This document shows, piece after piece, positions 1 through 9,860 of a DNA stretch of 64,000 nucleotides; the stretch's first letter is position 1, and every line of letters begins with the position of its first letter. The DNA is from Atriophallophorus winterbourni (lineage: Eukaryota; Platyhelminthes; Trematoda; Plagiorchiida; Microphallidae). The notes under the pieces were generated by a model that was not told the origin of the DNA, did no database searches, and saw only the letters and a program-made list of their open reading frames with translations. The DNA is taken from NCBI GenBank assembly GCA_013407085.1, contig JACCGJ010002762.1, forward strand, positions 1 through 64,000, given 5' to 3'. A program made the translations under genes and the position numbers.

Positions 1-318
1 AATGTGTTGGTCACATCCCAATCCCTTACACACCACTACCGGTTTCTGGATAAAATTTACCAGATTTGTGAACGAACACTTGATAGGAGCTAACATTGAA
101 CGGAAATCAGTGTGTCACGTATTGTTGCTTAAGTTCGTTTGGTTGATATTGGTGTTGACCAAGACAATAAGAGCTGACGAAGTAATCGTTTTCTGGCACA
201 TAAGTTGTGTGGTAAGATTTTGATCGACTCAGCTGTCCTCAAGATGTTTCTACGAATTCTTCATGACACGTTTCGAGGAGCCATGCATAAAACTGTGCGA
301 ACACCCCAACGTCAATCT
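1..318 (-). repeat. Interspersed repeat with hammerhead-like remnant, fused to LINE RT
   Basis: This segment is nearly identical to the reverse complement of about 51500-51815. On the minus strand the outer end reads GAAACCGGTAGTGGTGTG, which matches the 3' half of the PLE-type hammerhead motif found intact elsewhere in the window. The 5' core is decayed (CTGGTAA instead of CTGATGA). The inner end runs without a break into a LINE-A reverse transcriptase fragment at about 319, and the same fusion is present in the 51-kb copy. The open frames in it are not conserved as proteins, so I treat it as a repeat. Confidence 0.7.
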
Positions 319-603
319 GAGACAAATTGGCGTTATTGAGACGAATTTTGGGCAGATTCTCCAATCAGTCAGTACCCCGTATCATGAACACCTATCTGAG
401 ACCAGCGATGGAGTACGCTGTTCAGGCTTGGTCACCCTGGATTCAGAATGACATCAATCTTCTGCAGCGTATTTATCACCGAACCACAAAGCTTGTACCC
501 GGACTAGCTGCTAAACCATATGAAGAACGTTTGAGGAGTCACAATCTTTTCGAATTTCGCTGTCGTCGACTAAGAGGTGACCTCATACTGATGTACAATA
601 TCT
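319..603 (+). mobile_element. LINE-A (CR1-like) reverse transcriptase C-terminal fragment
   Basis: Translation gives the segment after the RT palm: RRILGRFSNQSVPRIMNTYL, then the RPAMEYAVQAWSPW block and IYHRTTKLVPGL, which recurs in every LINE-A copy here. It is closest to the copy at 49773-50010, at DNA level nearly identical. The fragment is cut at both ends: upstream by the unrelated repeat at 1-318, downstream by a different LINE at about 604. It is dead as a coding sequence. Confidence 0.85.
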
Positions 604-1513
604 GAAAATTTTAGCTGGACTGAACATGTTACAAGGGTATTCACAAAAGTGCGCCAACTGTCGTTCTACGCACTACGTCTCCGTTCTTTCTCCGTTTCAT
701 CAAATGCCATCCAACTTTTCGTTTTTTCTTGCATCATTCCCCACCTTCTTTTCACATCTTCTGTGATTTTTCCCGGCGTCTTGGAAAAGGATTTTACGAT
801 GATGAGAAGATGCATTAAGCTCATCTCGAAACTGAGTTGTGTTTCCGCTGATGACATTCGTGACACTATTGTCAATCGTCATTTTCGTGAATGCAGCAGA
901 TTAATCGCGAACATTTCTACTGATAGTTTACATCCATTGAACAAAAGCGTTGTTTCTTGCAGATCTTTTTCTTCCACCCGGAGCCAGTACGTTATTCCCT
1001 ATTCAAAAACGAAAAATTTTAGAAATTCTCTTATCCCATACTTGGTCCCATACATGGTACAGCAATCAAAAGCTGTTACAGAGTTGAAAGAACGCTTGAC
1101 AATTTTCTAATGATGCCACGATGTCCCAGTTATTTTTCGAGTTAATTTTTCAAATTCCCCTAACATTTGTCTAGTCCATGGTAACCTGACACTTTTTTAG
1201 CCCAAGTATTACTTTATTGTGTGGCACTTCATATATTTTATTTCATTTGCATTATATAACGAACCTAATTTATTGATGCTATGAAGTTAGAGAAACGCTC
1301 ACCTATTTTAATTCACGCTGAGATGTCCTGTTTTTTAATTCTTTTTTTATTCCCGTCACATTTGTCTAGCCCGAGGTAACCTGAAACTTCATTGGCCTAT
1401 GTATTATTTCATTGTGCACAAGCTATACATATTTTTGTATTGGTATTGTGGAGAAATTAATCTATTGCTGAAAAATCGTGAACACAAATAAAGTCATTCT
1501 TCTTCTTCATCTT
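604..1513 (+). mobile_element. LINE-C 3' end (RT C-terminus and 3' UTR)
   Basis: The first 500 bases are open and translate to a LINE C-terminal region: FSWTEHVTRVFTKVRQLSFY, a hydrophobic stretch with ending FPGVLEKDF, and IVNRHF. The frame stops at about 1110. A 3' UTR follows and ends in AATAAAGTCATTCTTCTTCTTC, a (CTT)n-type tail. The last 270 bases are repeated at 41095-41382, which confirms the 3' boundary of the family. The RT type differs from LINE-A and LINE-B, and I do not assign a clade. The copy is 5' truncated at the junction with LINE-A. Confidence 0.75.
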
Positions 1514-1515
1514 AC

Positions 1516-1895
1516 AATAATATGCACGCCCCTATCCATCCCTTGTCCAAACTTTTCAGACGCTCGCCACCCCGTGCCAGTCGGAAACACTAACTCACAT
1601 TTGTTATTCCCACTTCAAGACTGAACTGTCGAAGATATTCGTATGCTGTACGTGTAAGTTTCACATGGAACAGCCTCCCCTCCACTGTTACACACTCAGC
1701 CAACCTGGCTATTTTTAAAGCTAATTTGGACAAATACTTGAGAGAAAACCCAAATTTTGATACGATTTACACTACATTAGTTTCCCTGTTCTTCTTCTTT
1801 TTTATTTTATATACCTCATAACTCCATCCTATGGTTATTGTTAAGCTAAATGCTTTTTAGACCATTACAACTTTGAACCACTTTGAATCACTGTG
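1516..1895 (+). mobile_element. LINE-A 3' end fragment
   Basis: Around 1620-1760 the frame reads NCRRYSYAVRVSFTWNSLPS followed by a stretch ending in FKANLDKYL, the last coding block of LINE-A (compare 60080-60220). The 3' UTR contains CATCCTATGGTTATTGTTAAG, GCTTTTTAGACCATTA and TTGAA-type repeats at the end. These mark the 3' end of every LINE-A copy in the window. Confidence 0.75.
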
Positions 1896-2359
1896 ATGGG
1901 TTAGAATTAATGTGGAATATCAAAAACGAAATCATTCGCTTCGATCGAGCATCACGTGATTGCTAGAATAGAAAACAAATTTTAACTTTGAACGGTAATG
2001 CATGTAGATTGAACACGTAAGGTCCCTAAAATCATCTACACTGAAACACCAGTAAAGACAAGTAATGAGAAACTCTGATAACAAGAACATTAAAAAGATT
2101 GGCTATCATAAATTATCCTGATTCCCTTGAAATTATTCAATAGAACAGATCGGATGTGGAGCTGCTTGGTCTACGATCGGTTTACGGATGGCGCACGTGG
2201 GACCGGACCTGGCTTAAAATCTGCGCGGATCTCGTTTCTAACCGCCGCGCGTAGGTGGCTGCAATCCGTGACGTCAACAAAGCTGAGTCGTCCACCAGGA
2301 GGAGATAGTCGAACAGAAGTAAAGTAAAGTAATATAGGGAAGAATCCTGAATCAGTGAT
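1896..2359. other. Unassigned sequence with a GC-rich patch
   Basis: No gene is supported. Bases about 2140-2315 are much richer in G+C than the surroundings and end in an AAAGTAAAGTAA-type tail, as a truncated retroelement might. The 66-codon open frame in it has no recognisable domain. Confidence 0.4.
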
Positions 2360-2365
2360 TGATAT

Positions 2366-3535
2366 TCACTGGGATTGTGGGGTTGCTTTCCTAGACGTTT
2401 CCAATATTCCTTTACACTCTAGACATTCTCTAGACATTTGCCCAATGTAAACACCTGCGCAACCCTTACATTTGACTTTGTAGATGCAGTTTTTCTCACA
2501 ACCTGAAGGAGTCTTATCTTTGAGATACAAAAATACGGAGCGGAGAGTTCTACCTGTCTTATATGTTACTCTACTAACTGCGTTATTCAAAATTCGATTT
2601 ATTACTTCGGAAGCGCTTTTGACATAGGGTAGATTAACCGCAGCTCACTAAACGTTTTCAGTTTTCGGTTGCGTTTATTTTCGGTTGCGTTTATTTAACT
2701 TTGTCCAATTTTTTCCTTTGATTAGCTCTTGGTGTAACCATGACATAGCGACATAGCGCCACCATATATTTGGTTTCAAAGCTTCGTTTTCCACAACTGT
2801 CTCTTAGAAGCGCACAATCTACATATTCGCCATCACTGGGAAAATAGGTTAGCCCATCTCTAAACCATCGTTTTGCTTGTATAGCTGTCCATTAAATAAG
2901 ATGTGGTTCATATTTCGACAAATTGCTACACCGTTGGTGATATGTTGTACTCTCAAGTTGGTACGATCCTTCAAGGTCGTATCGGAGTTGAGTGATTTCC
3001 TCACTAATTCTAAAGCGTTTGTAGTGTCAACATTCGTGAACAAGGAGCTTACGTCAAAACTAACCATTATCTCATCCTCCTCAATTGTTACGGTATTTAA
3101 GCGACGAACAAAATCAAACGAGTTCATAATAAAAGTATTCTTGGTACAAACGAGTGGTTTAAAAAGCTGGGCAAAGTGCTTACCCAATTTCTGATTTGGG
3201 GATCTAATGCCGTCTACAATGGTCCTCACGGGACGCCAACCTTACGCTTCTTCGAAAGTCAATAGAACCAGCGGGTCTGAGCAGATTTTGGGTAGAGCAT
3301 GAACCATAATCTTTGACAAAGGTTTTCCTTAATTCTTCGCGGGTTATTCATAAAGTTCTTAGGTCTACGGTTGTCAATATCCTGCCTTATCTCTATAATC
3401 ATTTTAAGAAAGAATCTCGGTTGCCTTGCATTTCTCTGCCTTTGTGATCAATATTCCGTCTACTTTTCACAATTTAAAGAGCGCATATTGTTAATCTCAT
3501 TTAAGGTTAATCTTTTTTTGAAATTCATTCATTGA
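2366..3535 (-). mobile_element. Penelope-like element fragment (RT plus GIY-YIG endonuclease)
   Basis: Reading the minus strand, 3229-2849 encodes a PLE reverse transcriptase core with VSFDVSSLFTNVDTTNALEL, the family's SFDV-SLFTNV motif. The following stretch contains KPNIWWRYVAMSW, corresponding to WWRYVDDT with the catalytic YVDD changed to YVAM. At 2590-2366 lies a GIY-YIG endonuclease core with IYKVKCKGCAGVYIGQMSR, the usual C-terminal domain of endonuclease-positive PLEs. Several frameshifts and stops separate the parts, so this is an inactive copy. Upstream minus-strand sequence to about 3535 contains further PLE-like coding remains such as NRRPKNFMN. Confidence 0.8.
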
Positions 3536-3720
3536 CCTGAAATAATTGTGTCAACCTTCTTAAAGATTTAGTCAGCGTGCACTGAATATCACGGCGCAGC
3601 ATAGTTCAGAATAGACTGAAGAAAATTAATATTTTATTTTCAAGCAATGTATGTGTATGAAAGAGCATGACTAAGTGAATTCAATAGAGAAACCATCGGT
3701 TTTGAGTAATTATCGATCAT
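3535..3720. repeat. Interspersed repeat, inverted partner at about 44040-44245
   Basis: The segment from TGTCAACCTTCTTAA through AATATCACGGCGCAGC, ATGTATGTGTATGAAAGAGC and TAATTATCGATCAT reappears in reverse complement at 44040-44245. It contains no open frame worth noting and borders the PLE on one side and LINE-B on the other. It may be UTR of one of them. Confidence 0.65.
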
Positions 3721-4435
3721 CCCGTTTGAACTCTCGTGTTTGGTGTAACTGCAAGCACAATGTAAATACAAAGATGATGGTATACAGCGCGTGCGTACTA
3801 AATACTTTACTGTACGGCAGTGAAACATGGACCACCCACGCAAGACACGAACGCAAGCTGAATGCTTTCCATCTACGAAGCATCCGTCGTATTTTGAACA
3901 TATCGTGGATGGTGAGAGTGACTAATGCTGAAGTGCTTTCAAAAGCTGGTCTAGAGAGCATGTTCACTCTATTGCAAAAGCGCCGCCTGCGCTGGCTTGG
4001 TAATGTCTACAGAATGGAAAATGGTTGTATTCCGGAAGATCTACTCTATGGTGAGTTGCAACTAGGAAGTCGACCATTGGGCATATCGCACTTGCGGCAC
4101 AAAGATGTTCGCTAAAGAAATATGAAAGCTCTTGACATTGACCTCGCGAGCTGAGAAGAACTAGCTCTTGACCGCTCACTTTGGAGGCATTGTGTAAAGC
4201 GTCGTCTGCAAGCCGGGGAGGAGCAGACAGCTCTTGGCTGCTGAACGCAGATCACGTCGCCGGCGTTCAACGGACGCCCTACAGCGGAGTTCTGACTGTC
4301 GTTGCATGTGCAGAGATTGTTCCTCCCGAATCGGATTGTTTAGTCATTCCAAAAGCTGCAAAACTTGAACATTCACGCGATTGTGTTGTACATCCATGGT
4401 CGATATCGACCGATGGAGGCCAACAACAACATGAG
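3721..4435 (+). mobile_element. LINE-B 3' half (RT C-terminus, zinc-finger-like tail, 3' UTR)
   Basis: The frame reads SRLNSRVWCNCKHNVNTKMM, then LLYGSETWTTHARHERKLNA, FHLRSIRRIL, a block with RLRWLGNVYRMENGCIPEDL and LLYGELQLGSRP. After a frameshift and stop near 4114, a different frame at about 4310-4365 gives CMCRDCSSRIGLFSHSKSCK, a C2-H-C/H2-like finger typical of this LINE's C-terminus. The 3' UTR carries ACATCCATGGTCGATATCGA and ends in a CAACAACAAC run. Several frameshifts make it a pseudogene. Clade not assigned. Confidence 0.8.
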
Positions 4436-5039
4436 TTTTCAACACTTGATAACTACCGAATAGTCATAGCACGAATTTGAAACATCATTTCCCTGTTCAA
4501 CAAACGTAATTGAGATCAAGAATCATTGTACATCTTATTTGAATGTGGTTGGTGTATGTTTGCACGAAATAGCGAATCTGATTGTTTTTTTCAAAAATGT
4601 CTCGAATACGGATTAACTACTAAGTATGCTTGCAAATAGCTTTCATTGCAGTCTTTTTATGAAGTAAAATGCTTCGAATAACAAGAACAAGAATCCGAAT
4701 GCATATTTATTGATCGAAAAACAAAATTCAATGTTATGCAATGTGCCTGAATCATTAGCGAATGACCGGAGTCTCTGCAGATAAAAATCAGTGAATATAA
4801 ATTTGTTTGTTGAAATTAAAAGTGCTAACACGGTTGGAATTAATGGAAATCTCAAACAAATATCACCTGACAGCAATAAGATGTAGAAGTGATGTTAATT
4901 GAACACGTTTCCTTTTCTACACTTTGTCTGTTACACATACCGTTATCTCATGCGTTGCCAAGTTCAAGCAAGAAGGTTCATCGTCTCGGATATTGTTGAA
5001 CTATCAGCGCCCCCATAACAACGCTATTAGTAAGATTTG
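4436..5039. other. No gene seen
   Basis: AT-rich sequence with short unconserved frames on both strands. No splice-bounded coding segment, repeat match within the window or RNA gene was recognised. Confidence 0.4.
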
Positions 5040-5340
5040 CTGTGTTTGGTATTACAGAAAGGTTTTCATACGCTTCGAATTTGATTGTTGAAGAACAAAC
5101 TGGATTTGAACTTTAACAAACGCAAGCTCATGAACGTGGGGAAGCAAGTAGATTTCACGTACATGATAGATTCCACGTCATTGAAAAGTCCAGTGGAGAG
5201 GAAATGATTTGGGTGTCTAGATATGCTACAGTTTACAAACCTCACTTCAAACAACCGGTGCCGTTTAACTTTTACTGTTAGTCACTCAAGTAGCTTGCAT
5301 GAATTTAAAACTAAATTATACGTGCTTATGCATCATGATG
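5040..5340 (+). mobile_element. LINE-A RT C-terminal fragment, internally deleted
   Basis: Translation around 5090-5250 gives NKRKLMNVGKQVDFTYMIDS and, with gaps, a region matching NKCRIMNVGNRVEFTYHIGS of the better copy at 59540. At 5280-5320 SHSSSLHEFKTKL matches the final LINE-A coding block. The 150 codons that should lie between are missing. Confidence 0.65.
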
Positions 5341-5355
5341 CTAACTGAACCTAAT

Positions 5356-5480
5356 TTTACTCTCTTTATCTGATGACTGCAAACAGCCAGAAGTCGGTAG
5401 TGGAGTGTATGTTTGGGGATGTGATCAACACCACTTATATATATACATATATATATATGTGTGTGTGTGTGTGTCCTAAA
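5356..5480 (+). repeat. Degenerate PLE-type hammerhead repeat plus TA/TG microsatellite
   Basis: CTGATGA at 5370-5376 is followed by CTGCAAACAGCC and GAAG, then TCGGTAGTGGAGTGT. This is a decayed copy of the hammerhead motif intact at 35374 and 7718: the second core GAAA has become GAAG. Its downstream flank GGGGATGTGATCAACACC matches the repeat at 51785. It runs into (TA)n/(TG)n at 5435-5474. Confidence 0.55.
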
Positions 5481-5754
5481 AAATGTATGCACACTTAAAA
5501 TAATTGTAATGTGAGGGTGCCACATCTTGCTGAAAATAAAACTCTTCATCCTCAAAGTCTTCTCTACTGCTTGGAATAACAGACTGCTGCAGTAAGTTCA
5601 AGGTAATGGGACCAGTTACAGTAGAGTCAAAAAAGAACGATCAAATTAATCCTATTGATGATAAGCCAAACCACGCTGTAATTCCCGGTAAATTGACATG
5701 ACATACATATAATCTAAAAACAACTGCGTGTTTATTTTCACTTAGATATCAATG

Positions 5755-5850
5755 TTCACCGTGCTATGGTTATTGTAAAGCTTGATGCGTTTTAGACCAA
5801 TTAACACCTTGAATTAACTCGAATGACAATGAAAAAATTGAAATAAAGGA
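5755..5850 (+). mobile_element. LINE-A 3' UTR fragment
   Basis: GCTATGGTTATTGTAAAGC, GCGTTTTAGACCAATTA and CCTTGAATTAACTCGAATGA match the common LINE-A 3' terminus. Only the last ~95 bases are present, a strongly 5'-truncated insertion. Confidence 0.65.
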
Positions 5851-5951
5851 GAATGGTTTCATAGGTGTGGCCAAATAACATTCGACGAATCGGAGCTCAG
5901 CCGCTGCAACTGAATCCATAAGCGCCAGGACGTGACCGTCTCCATCATCAT
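5770..5951 (-). CDS. Candidate terminal exon of the putative micro-exon gene
   Basis: After a T-rich stretch ending GGAG on the minus strand, a phase-1 frame stays open for about 60 codons (DDGDGHVLALMDSVAAAELR at the start) and stops at TAA. It is the only long phase-1 open stretch I saw below the last micro-exon. The acceptor is weak, and its last third lies over a LINE-A 3' UTR, so this is a guess: either an exonised transposon end or chance. Confidence 0.2.
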
Positions 5952-6349
5952 CTCCATCGCAAAACACAAATGTATTGCGTGAGTAAATTACATTAATAAA
6001 AATATTTTTTAACATTTAAATGCGATATATCAATGAATTGATTGGCCAATCAATGGGCTGATGTCATTGAAAAATAATTCAATTCTTCTAAATTTAAGGC
6101 TTATACTCTCGTGGATCATTGCCTCTAGGTTTCGTATGATGCATGACAAGTTTTAAGGCTCCGTTCAGTTAGAATAGGTTGCGGAACTCCAGATGCATTT
6201 CGAACTACTGCCGGCCTCCATTTGGAAATCCAGGTTGATAATGAAATCGAGTAGAACAGTCAATTGCCACTTCGAGACCGCTATAAAATCTACACCCGAG
6301 GCTTTCGGATTCTTCGAACCGTAGCTTGCCTGTGCACTAGCGTTGCAAT

Positions 6350-6673
6350 ATATCTTGTTGTTGGCATTCTCCGATCGATACGAAGCATGGAAGTGCATCA
6401 CAAGCACACGATCGTTGTATGCTTCGCAGCTTTACAATGAATAAGCCGTTCGTTTCAGGAGTGACATTCTCTCCCGCTGCAATCCCGCCGATAGGCAGTA
6501 CTGAGTGGATCGGCGTCAGTTTCACGCGGGCGGCGTGGTCTGCGCGCAGCAGCCAAAATATCCATCTGTTTTTCCCCAGCTTGGATACAACGCTTTAGAC
6601 GGTGTCCCCAAATGGATCGTTCAAGACCATTTTTTTCTTCCTGACTCATAAGGTCAATGCCAAGAGCTTTCAT
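6350..6673 (-). mobile_element. LINE-B 3' end
   Basis: The minus strand reads MKALGIDLMSQEEKNGLERS, HRLKRCIQAGEKQ, then CSGRECHSRNERLIHCKAAK, a decayed version of the C-terminal finger (CSSRIGLFSHSKSCK elsewhere). The 3' UTR motif with TGATGCACTTCCATG follows and the copy ends in AACAACAAG at about 6353. The longer open frame that continues to 6165 is only UTR and flank. Confidence 0.7.
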
Positions 6674-7690
6674 ATTTCTTTTGTTGACGTAGCAAAATAT
6701 CTACTGATTAAGAATAACATCAACGTGTTAATATGTGTATTAGAATTTTAACACACAAATCTGTGTTGCCCATACGTATTATTCAATCAATATTACTAAT
6801 CAATATAATCAAAAAGTGTGATAATAGAAATAATGTAGCCAATACAACAACTAATTATTTAATATAATTTCCTATGCAATACTTACCATCTAGAATTTTA
6901 TCCAAATTTTTCAACTCTGGAAATCAAACATGGTTCACTTTTGAAGCATAGTGAATAGCTTAATATTATCGGTTATACATTCAAGCTTCGAATCCTAACC
7001 GTTCGTCTTGGCACACAACAAACACGGGATTTTGTGTATTTCAAAATGACGACACATACCGAGGATAGCGTTCTTAAAGTTACAACACAAGTGTTGAAAT
7101 TCACATCAAAACATTGTTCCCATAAGCCTCACGAAAATGACTCAGGGCCAACACGCTCACACGAATGTTGTGCGTTTTCGACGTATTTCGTTCGATCAAC
7201 GCACAACCTATCCAAAGAAATAATGCCGAATATTCTGAGGTCGTGTACACTGCAACAATGTAGCCCATTATATGATTTATTTAAACACTCGTTAGATAAA
7301 GGATTGTTGCTAGTAGACTAGAAATTTTGTAAGTCTTTGGGATTCGGATACTTGCACTCCTGTGTGGTCTGTTTCAGGGACCGATTAGCAAATGGTACCT
7401 ATGTTTTCTGTGATAATATTTTTGAATCTTCAATGCTCTATGTTCGCCCCCCTGAGATCGCATCGATGTTAGCATCAATCTCATTGGTATTTGTATAAGC
7501 GATTCCATCAGTACAGTTGATATTGTTTATTAAGTTGTACAAGCTGTAACCAATTACTTTACCTAATGGGTTAAACTCCTATTTACATGCGTTTGTGCTC
7601 ATGTGATTAAACAGTTGGGTCGTACCAACCTTATCCATCAGTACAATACAAGCGCAACTTGTTTACCATTTTTCCACTGTTTCAAGCACA
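6674..7690. other. Putative MEG intron, no other gene
   Basis: Apart from the micro-exon at 6887-6916, this is AT-rich DNA. The 95-codon plus-strand frame from 7034 has no signal peptide, domain or repeat relation that I can see. Confidence 0.35.
6887..6916 (-). CDS. Putative 30-nt micro-exon
   Basis: Acceptor CATGTTTGATTTCCAG, donor G|GTAAGTATTG. The exon is 30 nt and in phase 1 codes LKNLDKILD between split codons. Both splice sites are strong. A second AG three bases before the donor (TCTAG|ATG|GTAAGT) would allow a 3-nt alternative exon. It is the most distal micro-exon I can support. Confidence 0.5.
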
Positions 7691-7710
7691 TGCAGATCCT
7701 CATCCCAATG

Positions 7711-7800
7711 TCCATACCTGATGAGTGCAAACAGCACGAAATCGTTCGTGGTGTGTGTGCGTGATGGAATTGCATGCAAATGGATTTTTGTTCTAACGGA
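7711..7800 (+). ncRNA. PLE-type hammerhead ribozyme motif
   Basis: CTGATGA at 7718-7724, stem II GTGC/GCAC with loop AAACA, and GAAA at 7738-7741 form a complete hammerhead core. Helix III is reduced to the short TCGT between A and U. The predicted cleavage is after C7747 (UUC). Helix I can form C-G, A-U, U-G and, past a bulge, A-U and C-G. The downstream flank GTGGTGTGTG...TGCATGCAAATG is shared with the copies at 12905, 35374 and 36263. Hammerheads of this minimal kind are known from Penelope-like retroelements; the link here is by analogy. Confidence 0.65.
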
Positions 7801-8109
7801 ACTCTGTAGTTGACATCGATCGCTCAAACAATCGTATCAACTATTCTGATATTTGGCTCACTATCAAACAGTTAACTTTCCAACAAAATTATCAGGTGTT
7901 CTGTTAATCTGTAAACGTGTAACCGAGAAAATGATTGCTCGAAATTTCAGTGCTTAAAGTGGGCAGAATATCTAAAACAAAACGTTCTGTCATTAGCGTC
8001 TTGAAAGTCGTTGTTCATTTACTTTCAATGCTCTTGATTATACATGAGAACATTCATACTACAGAGTTTCATAAAGTATTGTAGCTCCCAATAAACTGAT
8101 TTGACGTAC

Positions 8110-8130
8110 CTTTGTCCAGAAGATCTCGTA
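8110..8130 (-). CDS. Candidate 21-nt micro-exon
   Basis: Acceptor GATCTTTTTCATAG with a good pyrimidine tract, donor G|GTACGTC. The 21-nt exon reads RDLLDK in phase 1, similar in character to LRKALE encoded by the duplicated micro-exons at 36.2 and 37.1 kb. The donor is not GTRAGT. Confidence 0.35.
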
Positions 8131-8329
8131 CTATGAAAAAGATCAATATTTATCCAAAATATTATACGTAGTGAAAATTTTTTCACATTATTGACATGCA
8201 GGTGTATATTTGTATATATTGTAGCAAGTGAGGGTAAAGCGAGAGGGGGGAACGAATTGTGTCAGGTCATTTCAGGTCAACAAGTCGCAGGTGGCGAATA
8301 TCTTACAAAATTATTACATGTGCGTTTCA

Positions 8330-8570
8330 TCAGTCCAAAAATAGCCACATAAACTTCGCGTTGCACGCACGCACATCGATTGGGACTGGATGCTACCATG
8401 AGATCAACCTGTAGCAAACGCTGATGACGTTCACCAACGAATCCCAAAACACAATAGAAAGCCGATTGCTCAAACGCGATTATTACGTACAAGACAAGCA
8501 ACAAAGCACACGCCTATTTAATATAAGCAAAATAAACAGCAACAACACTGATCGTCAACATGTCTATCCC
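8330..8570 (+). repeat. Interspersed repeat family, copy 1 of 3
   Basis: The sequence TTGCACGCACGCACATCGATTG ... GCCGATTG ... TATTACGTACAAGACAA ... ATCGTCAACATG recurs at about 25700-25880 (plus) and 52965-53165 (minus), with a short piece at 15600-15650. It has no consistent open frame. The 52.9-kb copy abuts the SINE. It could be the 5' or 3' end of a retroelement whose body is not in the window. Confidence 0.6.
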
Positions 8571-8579
8571 GGTTATTAC

Positions 8580-8872
8580 TTCGATCTGATTTGTCAGTCG
8601 ATTTCATACCAACCGGTACACTGGAATGGTGACAACAGTGTGGAAGACAGGGGTAAGTTCACCTATCTACAATAGTGGTAGACGTTCAGTTCCTGCAAAC
8701 TACCGTCCTGTCACCTTACTTCATGTAATATCCAAAGTACTAGAGCGTATAATGACGGAAAAGCTAGTTCATCACTTGGAATCACAAAATATACTATCTG
8801 TAGCGCAGCGTGGTTTTTGTAATTCTCGCTCAAGCTAGACAAACTTGTTGACGGTGTTAAAAGACTGGACCC
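8580..8872 (+). mobile_element. LINE-A RT fragment
   Basis: With one shift the frame gives TGVSSPIYNSGRRSVPANYR, PVTLLHVISKVLERIM and VHHLESQNILSVAQRGF, the RT fingers region, closest to the copy at 42345-42500. It stops at 8838 and is cut at about 8872 by LINE-B. Confidence 0.75.
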
Positions 8873-9860
8873 AAGCGGCGAAATTCGACTTAGTTAAACA
8901 GCTTTAGCTGTACTGATAACGGTGTTGGACTGGACTCATGGCACCTCAACATGGTCATTTCTATATATTTAATGAATGTATCTTGATAATGTGCAAATGA
9001 TTAATGGACTGATCTTAGGACAGTATCTCCTACGCTCTGGATACTGGAAATTTTCACGGTATGTATGATGAGATGTAGAGATCTGTTGGACCAAACAAAC
9101 ATTGAGGGTCCCATTAAGTCTGTTTCTGATAACCCGTTTGTCAACAAAACTGAGCAGATGGAATGATTAGTAGAGCACTTCTCTCTCTACTTTAGGGACT
9201 TTATAGCTTTATCGCCAGCGCTTGAAAATGTTGAACGCTTGCTAACCATTGAAAATCTATATACTCTTCCTACTCTTGATGAGCTCAATAGGGCAATCGA
9301 CCTCTTAGCATTTGGGAAGGACCATAGTGACGACGGAATTCTACCAGAGCTCATCAAATGTTGTAGAACCGAATTATTACTGCCTTTTCACCATTTGCTG
9401 CTACAGTGCTGGCAGTAGGAGTGTATCCCAAAAGAGATGCGAGACATGAATATCATCACGCTATTTGTGAATAATTATGATAAAGGCGACTGCAACAATT
9501 ACAGATGGATCTCCGTTCTGAATGATGTAGGCAAATTGTTTGCTACACTTTAGGAGATCCGGTTACAAGTTTTAGCTGACAGAGTTTACTCTGAATCTCA
9601 ATGTATCTTCCGCAGGGGAAGATCAACTGTTGACATGATCTTCTCCCTGAGACAACTTCAAGAAAAGTGTCGGGAACAGCGTATGCCATTATACACTGCT
9701 TTTATGATATAACGAAGTCATTCGAATGCGCCAGCAGAGAGGGTCTTTTCAAAATGCTTGATCTGATGGTCTGTCCCCCGAGACTTCTCAAACTCATTAT
9801 TTCGTTACACTCAGGCATTAAGGGCTCAGTTTATTTCAAGTCATGCAGTTCATAATCCTG
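8873..9860 (+). mobile_element. LINE-B RT fragment
   Basis: A region of degenerate linker (shared with 44385-44660) leads to KDHSDDGILPELIKC, CNNYRWISVLNDVGKLF, then GRSTVDMIFSLRQLQEKCRE and CPPRLLKLIISLHSGIKGSV. These are consecutive RT blocks of LINE-B. The D of the first catalytic motif lies in FYDITKSFE, the equivalent of FIDLTKAFD. Many stops and shifts; 3' truncated. Confidence 0.75.

Noticed and set aside
6165..6407. 80-codon minus-strand frame with peptide-like sequence
   Set aside because: Its first third is the LINE-B 3' UTR and CAA tail and the rest is unrelated flank, so it is not a gene.
8421..8445. CTGATGACGTTCACCAACGAAT as a hammerhead
   Set aside because: The stem could form, but the second core is GAAT, and the two sister copies of this repeat read CTAATCG, so the motif is a chance mutation.
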